Positions 7,122 through 12,093 of a stretch of 12,093 nt of DNA are shown here, one piece after another. A program made the position numbers and the translations under genes. Source of the DNA: UBA1562 sp041653955 (GTDB lineage: Bacteria; Omnitrophota; Gorgyraeia; Gygaellales; Profunditerraquicolaceae); the NCBI GenBank assembly GCA_041653955.1, contig JBAZEH010000034.1, forward strand, positions 1 through 12,093, in the 5' to 3' direction. The notes beneath the pieces are model-generated. The model ran no database searches. It was not told the DNA's origin and worked only from the letters and a program-made list of their open reading frames with translations. Position 1 is the first letter of the stretch, and each line of letters opens with the position of its first letter.

Positions 7122-7874
7122 TTATTTACCTTCCAGCTTTTTAACGGTTTCAAGCGCGATCTCAATCAGCTTGCTTTCCGCCATATAATAAAGAGGGTTC
7201 ATAAAACCCATCTCGCCTGTAATGACATTATCGCTTACCGCCAATATGGAAGCAGCCTTTATATTATAGGTCTGGGCGATAGTCAACATCGCGGATGATA
7301 CCATATCCACCGCTATGGCCCCCTCCTTGCGTTTTGCCTCTACTATCTGCCTTGTCTCTCGTAATAGCGCATCCGTAGTCCATGTAACCCCGCGATGAAT
7401 ATTCACGCCCATCCCCCTGGCGCTCTCATATAAGGTATCCGTCAGTTTCTTGTCGGCAACAGTCTTAAAATCCTTACCAACATAATAAGGGGTAACACCG
7501 TCACCGCGGATCACCGAATCAACCACTATCAGGTCGCCTACCTTGATATTCTCATCCAGCGCCCCGCAGGTGCCGATACGGATTATATTCTCTATCCCGG
7601 CATTGCACATAACCTCGGTAGTAATGGAGGTATCGGTTGAAAACCTCCCCCCGTTTATCGCCGTTATTTTTATCCCCTGAAAGGCCCCGGTATACATAGT
7701 ATACTCCATAAAAGAAAAATTCCTGACCGGGGATTCTAATTTCTTTATCAGCGTATCCAGCCTGTCCCTCGGCCCGGGGACGATCGCGTATTTACCCACA
7801 TCCTGCGGCCTTAACTGAACCATGCCGGTAAGGTCCTTACCGGTCAAATGAACATCCTTCTGCATCTGCATCAT
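7122..7874 (-). CDS. Nucleoside phosphorylase, NP-I hexameric (uridine/purine phosphorylase) family
   Basis: A 250-residue protein of the PNP/UDP family, which splits a nucleoside with phosphate into base plus ribose-1-phosphate. Supporting motifs are VPGPRDR (32-38, family VPGDPxR), the phosphate-contact arginine R99 in IRIGTCGAL (98-106), and SDN with D215, the equivalent of the E. coli PNP acid Asp204, which favours a purine substrate. Divergent points: the ribose-binding Glu-Met-Glu is D190-M191-V192, and the neighbour-subunit phosphate arginine (Arg48 of E. coli Udp) aligns with a methionine at about position 56. The protein may use a modified nucleoside, or hydrolyse and not phosphorolyse. 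The ATG at 7874 has AAGGAG 5 bases upstream; a second ATG at 7871 gives spacing 8. It sits 17 bases after the DUF190 gene and abuts the isomerase gene, so a role in 5'-modified adenosine salvage is likely. Confidence 0.86.
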   Translation of the reverse strand: MMQMQKDVHLTGKDLTGMVQLRPQDVGKYAIVPGPRDRLDTLIKKLESPVRNFSFMEYTMYTGAFQGIKITAINGGRFSTDTSITTEVMCNAGIENIIRIGTCGALDENIKVGDLIVVDSVIRGDGVTPYYVGKDFKTVADKKLTDTLYESARGMGVNIHRGVTWTTDALLRETRQIVEAKRKEGAIAVDMVSSAMLTIAQTYNIKAASILAVSDNVITGEMGFMNPLYYMAESKLIEIALETVKKLEGK

Positions 7875-7891
7875 ATACTCTCCTTATAGCG

Positions 7892-8221
7892 TTAAGCGCG
7901 GTACATTATTACTTTTGCCTTCTCAAGGGTTATCAGTCCTTCCTTGACCATATTATCCAGCTGCGGTATAAATTGATTGATCTTTTCTTCGCTATCCACG
8001 ATTTCAATGATAATCGGCAGGTCCTCGGACATCCTCAATAACTTGGCGGTATGCATATGGCTCTTGCGGCCAAAACCCAGGAAACCTTTGATTGCAGTAG
8101 CTCCGGCCATCCCGCTCTTTTTGGCCAAAAATACTATCTCTTCATATAGCGGCTTACCGTTCCACTTATCCGCCTCACCGATAAAAATCCTTAATAGCTT
8201 GCCTTCTGTGGGTATCTTCAT
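7892..8221 (-). CDS. DUF190 family protein
   Basis: A 109-residue soluble protein of the DUF190 family, recognisable from the start KLLRIFIGEADKWNGKPLY, the glycine-rich segment AGATAIKGFLGFG (40-52), and the IIIEIVDSEEKI segment. Family members have a ferredoxin-like, PII-resembling fold and an unknown biochemical role. They are commonly encoded next to crcB, as here, where the ATG overlaps the crcB stop (ATGA at 8218-8221) with AGGAGA just upstream. This pairing suggests that it helps or regulates the fluoride channel. Complete, of ordinary length, nothing missing. Confidence 0.9.
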   Translation of the reverse strand: MKIPTEGKLLRIFIGEADKWNGKPLYEEIVFLAKKSGMAGATAIKGFLGFGRKSHMHTAKLLRMSEDLPIIIEIVDSEEKINQFIPQLDNMVKEGLITLEKAKVIMYRA

Positions 8222-8592
8222 ATTATCTCTCCTAATAAGCTGCCTACCCTGAATAAAATATAACCTAAAATTATAGTGAAGAAGATATTGCCGAAGGCGC
8301 GGATTGGCTGCCCGCTTCTAATCAGGGTATCGCTCTCAAATATCAAGGTAGAAAATGTGGTAAACGCACCGCAGAAACCTATCATAAGTAAAAGCCGTGC
8401 GTCCGGGCTAAACATGAACTTATTATCCAATAAGGAGGCAAGCACGCCCAAGATGAAACACCCGCTGATATTCACGACCAGCGTTCCATAAGGGAAAGCT
8501 GTTCCCATAATCCGGTATACCACCCCAGACAGAATATACCTTGCTATGGTTCCTGCCGTGCCTCCGATAACCAGATCTAAGAATTTCGCCAT
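8218..8592 (-). CDS. crcB: Fluoride channel CrcB/Fluc
   Basis: A 124-residue inner-membrane protein with four hydrophobic segments (about 5-27, 34-56, 66-88 and 99-120). It works as an antiparallel dimer letting fluoride leave the cell down its gradient. Family motifs are GGTAGTIARY (10-19), PYGTLVVNISG (34-44) with N41, and GFCGAFTTFST (72-82), which contains the pore phenylalanines (F77, F80) and the central sodium-site region. Only one copy is present, as expected for a homodimeric form. It is the first gene of the compact group running to 3704, preceded by a 131-base gap in which no fluoride riboswitch could be recognised. The ribosome-binding site is weak (TTGAGATT before ATG 8592). Confidence 0.95.
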   Translation of the reverse strand: MAKFLDLVIGGTAGTIARYILSGVVYRIMGTAFPYGTLVVNISGCFILGVLASLLDNKFMFSPDARLLLMIGFCGAFTTFSTLIFESDTLIRSGQPIRAFGNIFFTIILGYILFRVGSLLGEII

Positions 8593-8598
8593 AATCTC

Positions 8599-8664
8599 AA
8601 CTCACGCATTTAGTGGGTGACTCGGATATTTTTGAGCGAGCGTGCTACGAGCGAATAAATACCC
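8599..8664. repeat. Probable second copy of the intergenic repeat, upstream of crcB
   Basis: In the gap 8593-8723 the plus strand reads AACTCACG, CA, then TTTAGTGGGTGA (8599-8620), and later GAGCGAATAAATACCC (8649-8664). The gap at 3628-3676 has the same blocks in the same order: AACTTACG, CA, TTAGTGTGA, then GGGCGAATTTATCCC. A short stem ACTCAC/GTGGGT with a 7-base loop is possible on the plus strand. CGAGCG also occurs twice (8637-8642 and 8648-8653). The rest of the 131-base gap holds an AGGAGG at 8683-8688 (minus strand) with no credible gene after it and no clear promoter. Confidence 0.4.
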
Positions 8665-8723
8665 AAGGCAAGCAAAGCACTTCCTCCTCTGTTACTGTTG
8701 ATAGATGCGCAAAAAGAAAAGAT

Positions 8724-9644
8724 CTAACAGTGTTTTAGGGCAAGCATACTGGCTAAATTACCGCCTAAGATACCTTCCTTATCCTGCGCGGATATATCCA
8801 GGTTCTTCACAGCATCTATGCCGCCTTTGATATCCTTTTTCGCCGGCCAGTCGCTCCCCCATAATATATGCCTTGGGCCTAACAATTCAAGTGCCGAAAG
8901 AAAGTTTGTCTTTTTAATATCTCCGCTTGTATCCACATAAATATTCTTTAAATGCTCTGTAGGGTCAGCGCCTAAGTCTTTGACAAAATTTATCCCTCTT
9001 AACATCCTGTAGGTCGTGTCAAAACGGTTCTCCAGATGGGTAACCACCCCTCCGAAATACGCGAAGACGAACTTAAGACCGGGGTAATCCCGCAATATCC
9101 CCGCCATTAGAAGTTTTCCAATACAGGCGGTAGTATCAAATACATATTCTATGACCGGAGTAAGCAAGGGGTCCTGCAGCCGTTCATAACCTATCGGGTT
9201 TATGATCTGGGAGTGCACGAATATGGGGATATTCTTGTCCTGGCAGTATTTATATATAGGCATAAACATAGCGTCATCCAGGTATCTGCCGTTATAGCTT
9301 GATGCTAATGAAACTGCCTCAAAGCCGCTTTCTTCGGTAAGCCTCTTTAACTCATCCTGCATACCCTGCGCATTATCAACCGGAAGGATAGCGGCTGCGA
9401 TGAATTTATCCGGATAGCGTTTGATTATTTCGGCGATATTATCGTTGTAAATCCTTGCAACCTGGCTGATGCTGCCTAACTTAAGATGGGCATCGGAGGT
9501 AGGGTAGCTTAATACCGCTTTATCTATACCGGCCTCACCCATCATCTTTATCTGCGATTCAATATCGCCCCAGGCCTTGGAGAAAAAGTGGGCATTGGCG
9601 ATTATCTCTCCGGGCAGCCAGTGTGAATGCGCGTCAATAACCAT
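8724..9644 (-). CDS. Amidohydrolase-2 / ACMSD-type metal-dependent hydrolase or decarboxylase
   Basis: A 306-residue TIM-barrel protein of the amidohydrolase family related to aminocarboxymuconate-semialdehyde decarboxylase. Metal-ligand positions visible are H6 and H8 in DAHSHW, H144 in PIFVHSQ, and D265 in ILWGSDWP. The usual GHGGG motif after the sixth strand reads FAYFGG, so the histidine equivalent to the catalytic His228 of ACMSD is Tyr196. This may mean changed chemistry, and the substrate is unknown. Members are hydrolases or non-oxidative decarboxylases of aromatic and related acids. The ATG at 9644 immediately follows the stop of the 132-residue gene (TAAATG), with CGGAG as ribosome-binding site, so it is co-transcribed with it and with the SDR and MFS genes. 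The 306-residue length is normal. Confidence 0.85.
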   Translation of the reverse strand: MVIDAHSHWLPGEIIANAHFFSKAWGDIESQIKMMGEAGIDKAVLSYPTSDAHLKLGSISQVARIYNDNIAEIIKRYPDKFIAAAILPVDNAQGMQDELKRLTEESGFEAVSLASSYNGRYLDDAMFMPIYKYCQDKNIPIFVHSQIINPIGYERLQDPLLTPVIEYVFDTTACIGKLLMAGILRDYPGLKFVFAYFGGVVTHLENRFDTTYRMLRGINFVKDLGADPTEHLKNIYVDTSGDIKKTNFLSALELLGPRHILWGSDWPAKKDIKGGIDAVKNLDISAQDKEGILGGNLASMLALKHC

Positions 9645-10043
9645 TTAATGCTCCGTGCTCTTTAGTATCCTCTCGGTCATCTCTTCTTCGTAGAGAGATT
9701 TTATCTCATCCAATCCGGCTTTACCGAGCTCTTTTATTATCGCCTTTTCAACGGCTTCCAGCTTTAGGGCCCAAAAAAGATAATCCGGCTTTAATTTCCT
9801 TCCTTCGAATTTAAGTTTAAAGCCGTCCTTTTCCTTATTATCTATATATGCTTCAAAATTGCTGATGAACCTGCCTATGCCCTTGACCTTTTGGTCCTTC
9901 TTAAGCTCTTTTAAGATAAACCTGTCTATCGCACTCTGCGTGAACTTGCGCTCTATCTTATCCAGCGCATCTTTAGTGGTTTTGTAACACCACACCAGAT
10001 AGCGCTTTTTAAGGTTTCTGATATCCTTCTTATTCATTTTCAT
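9645..10043 (-). CDS. Hypothetical lysine-rich protein
   Basis: A 132-residue soluble protein that I cannot assign. It is rich in Lys and Glu, probably mostly helical, with no signal peptide or membrane segment. Notable stretches are KKRYLVWCYKTTKDALDKIERKFTQ (residues 12-36) and DYLFWALKLEAVEKAIIKELGKAGL (86-110), both amphipathic with aromatic residues. The start ATG at 10043 directly abuts the SDR stop, and its stop directly abuts the amidohydrolase ATG, so it is a genuine member of the operon. A second ATG at 10037 is possible. The arrangement suggests a function tied to the SDR and amidohydrolase, for example as a small accessory or regulatory protein, but the sequence does not show which. 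Confidence 0.75.
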   Translation of the reverse strand: MKMNKKDIRNLKKRYLVWCYKTTKDALDKIERKFTQSAIDRFILKELKKDQKVKGIGRFISNFEAYIDNKEKDGFKLKFEGRKLKPDYLFWALKLEAVEKAIIKELGKAGLDEIKSLYEEEMTERILKSTEH

Positions 10044-10820
10044 CTATTTATCCGGATGCTCCTGTTTAAAAGGTATTACCGGGGCTGTCCAGGGGGTCTG
10101 CTGGTTTATTACCGCTATCTCAAGCGGACATACATTCGCCGGGACGGTGAGGGCGAACATTACCGCGTTCTCTATCGCCTCGGTAGACATCAGCCTGGAG
10201 GTATCCGCGGTTATCTCCTGGAGTTTTCCCGTCAGGTCCGTATCCGTTACCCCGGGAAGTATGGAAGTTATCTTGATCCCGCGGTCGCGCATCTCCCAGA
10301 ATAACCCTTTCGAAAAAGCGCGTAAACCGACCTTAAGGGAACTATACACCAGGAAGTTACGAGGAAGCGGGTCGCAAAGAGTAGAACCTGAAACCAGGTT
10401 GATGATCGCTCCGCTCTTCTTAGCGATCATATCATTGATAACCAGGCGTATAAGCCGCACATAACCCAGATAATTGGTGTGCACCAGCCTTTCAAAATCT
10501 TCGAAAGGCTGTTTTTCAAAAGGGTACTGGCTTGAAACTCCGGCGTTATTAATAAGTATATCTACTGCCCCGAATTCATCTTTTGTTTTATTGACCAGGT
10601 TCTCAAGATCACCCTGTTTAGTTACATCCGTGGGAACGGCGAGGACCCGCACATTATACTCTCCGGCTATCTCATCGGCCGCTTCCTTTAACGGCCCTTC
10701 CCCGCGGGCGGCGATAGCCAGATTTATCCCCAATCCCGCGCATCTCCTGGCGATAGCTTTTCCTATCCCCCTGCTTGCGCCCGTGATGATAGCTGTTTTA
10801 CCCTTTAAATCCGCGCTCAT
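10044..10820 (-). CDS. Short-chain dehydrogenase/reductase (classical SDR)
   Basis: A 258-residue NAD(P)(H)-dependent oxidoreductase of the classical SDR family. Seen are the cofactor motif TGASRGIG (13-20), NNAG (91-94), N116, catalytic S146 in NLVSGS, and Y159-x3-K163 (YSSLK). Arg17 in the glycine-rich loop, with A38-R39 at the end of the second strand, leans towards NADP(H). The PG motif at 189-190 is also conserved. It is of normal length and cytoplasmic. The ATG at 10820 has GGAGG 5 bases upstream. It lies 15 bases after the MFS gene and abuts the hypothetical gene, so it is part of the same transcript. The substrate (alcohol or ketone) cannot be told from the sequence. Confidence 0.93.
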   Translation of the reverse strand: MSADLKGKTAIITGASRGIGKAIARRCAGLGINLAIAARGEGPLKEAADEIAGEYNVRVLAVPTDVTKQGDLENLVNKTKDEFGAVDILINNAGVSSQYPFEKQPFEDFERLVHTNYLGYVRLIRLVINDMIAKKSGAIINLVSGSTLCDPLPRNFLVYSSLKVGLRAFSKGLFWEMRDRGIKITSILPGVTDTDLTGKLQEITADTSRLMSTEAIENAVMFALTVPANVCPLEIAVINQQTPWTAPVIPFKQEHPDK

Positions 10821-10835
10821 AGCCCCTCCCTTGGA

Positions 10836-11957
10836 TTATACTCTTACGAGCAGACGCCTCGTAAAAAATAATAACGATAAAAGGCATATACCAAAAATAG
10901 AAAAACCCATTATAAAACTCTTCTGCATCAACAGCCCGCTTACGGCCACTCCCAGCCCTCCGGCTATAAAACGCACTCCGCTGTTCAGGCTTGCCGCTTC
11001 ATTCAAAAACTCATCCGGCAGGTCCGTGATTATCGTGGATATACCCGCGTGGTTGAATGCCCATCCCGCGCCCCAGGCAAGCATTATAATTACCAATAGT
11101 AAAACCGGCATTTTAAAAAATAACGCAAATACACTCGCGATCATCAGGGTAATACCTATATTCACGGTATTTACGCGCCCGATAATATCAGAAAACCAAC
11201 CGCCCAAGGCCTCCCCGAATATCCCGCTTAAAGCGGAAAGGGTTACCAGCATACTGATTATGAACTGATTAAAGCCGTATTGCTCAAAAAAATACACCCC
11301 TAACCATTGCTGTACCCCATGATAAAAGATGCTGATAAGCAATATATAGGTAAACAGGCGCAGTATCGCCTTGTTCCTGAAAGTTGCAAGATAATTTACC
11401 TTTACTCCTGCCGGGTCTATCTTAAGCCCGGGCAGATACATATATATGAAGACGCAGGCAATGAAACCCGCTATGGCGGGTATTAAAAATATCATCCTCC
11501 ACGGGAGCATGCCGCTTAAGAATAATCCGGCAAGGGAAGCGGTAAATGTGGCGCTGAAAAATAAACCCACGAGCCTCCCGCGGTTAGCGCTGCCTGCTTC
11601 TCTGGCGATTAATATCAAAGCAAGCGGTATGACCGAAGCGCCGAATAACCCGGTGAAAAACCTCGCTACAAACAAGGCCTGGATGCTCCTTGAGAGCCCG
11701 GAGGCAAGGTTAGCGATAGAAAATAAGGCCATACAGAACAATTCTATCTTTCTTGAATCTAATATCCTGACCAGCGGCCCGTAAAAAAGAGCGGCGGCCC
11801 CGTAAGGAAGCATATATAGCCAAATGATCCTGCCCGCGATAAAAGCCGGCTCCGAGAATTCCTGCGATATAGAAGGAATTAACGCAGCGGAAGCCGCGAC
11901 ATTGAACGAAAGTATCGCGCCCTCTAAACAAAGTATAAAAAAGACGGTTTTCTTCAC
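10836..11957 (-). CDS. Major facilitator superfamily transporter
   Basis: A 373-residue integral membrane protein, almost entirely hydrophobic, with about twelve membrane helices in two halves. The loop between helices 2 and 3 carries a degenerate motif A, GPLVRILDSRK (60-70), and the second half repeats it as GGWFSDIIGR (252-261). This is typical of drug/proton antiporter-like and sugar-type MFS carriers. A short basic tail (TRRLLVRV) ends the protein. The start is GTG at 11957, overlapping the stop of the preceding gene (GTGA at 11954-11957), so translation is probably coupled. At 373 residues it is slightly shorter than the usual 390-420. The substrate is unknown; the neighbouring SDR and amidohydrolase genes hint at a small metabolite. 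Confidence 0.9.
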   Translation of the reverse strand: MKKTVFFILCLEGAILSFNVAASAALIPSISQEFSEPAFIAGRIIWLYMLPYGAAALFYGPLVRILDSRKIELFCMALFSIANLASGLSRSIQALFVARFFTGLFGASVIPLALILIAREAGSANRGRLVGLFFSATFTASLAGLFLSGMLPWRMIFLIPAIAGFIACVFIYMYLPGLKIDPAGVKVNYLATFRNKAILRLFTYILLISIFYHGVQQWLGVYFFEQYGFNQFIISMLVTLSALSGIFGEALGGWFSDIIGRVNTVNIGITLMIASVFALFFKMPVLLLVIIMLAWGAGWAFNHAGISTIITDLPDEFLNEAASLNSGVRFIAGGLGVAVSGLLMQKSFIMGFSIFGICLLSLLFFTRRLLVRV

Positions 11958-12091
11958 TTCCCCGCTTCTTTTTCGATGACCTTCTTGAAGATCTTCAGGT
12001 TCTCCTGGGAGTGTTTGTTAATAAAACCTTCTACTTGCTCGTCGCTGAACTTGGCTTTGTCATCCATGGAGAAATGCTGTATCCATGCCAT
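11954..12091 (-). CDS. Small hypothetical protein, possibly cut by the window edge
   Basis: The minus-strand frame ending in TGA at 11954-11956 encodes at least 45 residues: MAWIQHFSMDDKAKFSDEQV, then an EGFINKHSQE segment and the charged end KIFKKVIEKEAGK. The first ATG is at 12091, two bases from the window edge, so the reading frame may begin there or continue outside; no ribosome-binding site can be seen. An internal ATG at 12067 is a further candidate start. The composition (many Lys, Glu, no hydrophobic segment) suggests a small helical cytoplasmic protein. Its stop overlaps the MFS GTG start, supporting it as a real, translated gene. I do not recognise the family. Confidence 0.55.
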   Translation of the reverse strand: MAWIQHFSMDDKAKFSDEQVEGFINKHSQENLKIFKKVIEKEAGK

Positions 12092-12093
12092 CT

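Noticed and set aside
8637..8653. Direct repeat CGAGCG x2 as an operator
   Set aside because: Six-base repeats 5 bases apart are easily due to chance, and no promoter could be placed beside them.
8593..8723. Possible fluoride riboswitch upstream of crcB
   Set aside because: Neither the conserved GGnGATGG start nor the matching pseudoknot pieces of the crcB motif could be found on the minus strand in this gap.
8709..8742. Intrinsic terminator after the amidohydrolase gene
   Set aside because: A T-rich stretch (TTTTCTTTTT on the minus strand) is present, but the only stem before it is 4 base pairs (CTAA/TTAG) and overlaps the stop codon; too weak to call.
10474..11268. 264-residue open frame on the plus strand
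   Set aside because: It is antisense to the clear SDR and MFS genes, has no family resemblance, and is explained by the codon composition of the opposite strand.

Overview
The window looks like a stretch of chromosome from an uncultured, probably Gram-negative-type bacterium of moderate GC. It has bacterial tRNAs with an encoded CCA, tightly packed genes joined by 4-base stop/start overlaps, Shine-Dalgarno sites, and a lipoprotein with a lipobox. The general style (housekeeping and metabolic genes packed on one strand, small imperfect inverted repeats in the gaps) would fit a candidate-phylum genome such as Omnitrophota. That assignment is an impression and not something proven from the sequence. 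No phage, transposase, CRISPR or rRNA genes were seen.

Left edge (1-425): a perfect 20-base palindrome, then two divergently transcribed tRNA genes, Ala(GGC) on the minus strand and Leu(CAA) on the plus strand. They are separated by only 62 bases in which two sigma70-like promoters interleave. From 426 to the right edge all protein genes are on the minus strand.

Reading in the direction of transcription (right to left), a first gene group holds the end of an unrecognised small gene, an MFS transporter, an SDR oxidoreductase, a lysine-rich protein of unknown function and an ACMSD-type amidohydrolase (12091 to 8724). After a 131-base gap comes a second, very compact group: a fluoride channel (crcB), a DUF190 protein, a hexameric-type nucleoside phosphorylase, an MtnA-like sugar-1-phosphate isomerase, a class II aldolase fused to an SCP2 domain, and an NAD(P)-dependent aldehyde dehydrogenase (8592 to 3704). 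After a 74-89 base gap containing an imperfect inverted repeat come an AMP-forming acyl-CoA ligase, rlmN and an SGNH/GDSL lipoprotein (3629 to 426), again overlapping one another.

The most interesting part is 3704-7874. Phosphorylase, ketose-forming isomerase, class II aldolase and aldehyde dehydrogenase are adjacent and in reaction order. This is the chemistry that would convert a 5'-modified adenosine (5'-deoxyadenosine, methylthioadenosine, or a 5'-halogenated relative) to a 5-substituted ribose-1-phosphate, then to a ribulose-1-phosphate, then to DHAP plus a two-carbon aldehyde, and finally to a carboxylic acid. It resembles the DHAP shunt with an oxidative ending. It also parallels the later steps of fluoroacetate formation, and here a fluoride channel leads the gene group, although no fluorinase is present. 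The isomerase and phosphorylase differ from their families at ligand-contact positions, and the aldolase carries a lipid-binding-type SCP2 domain, so the true substrate may be unusual.
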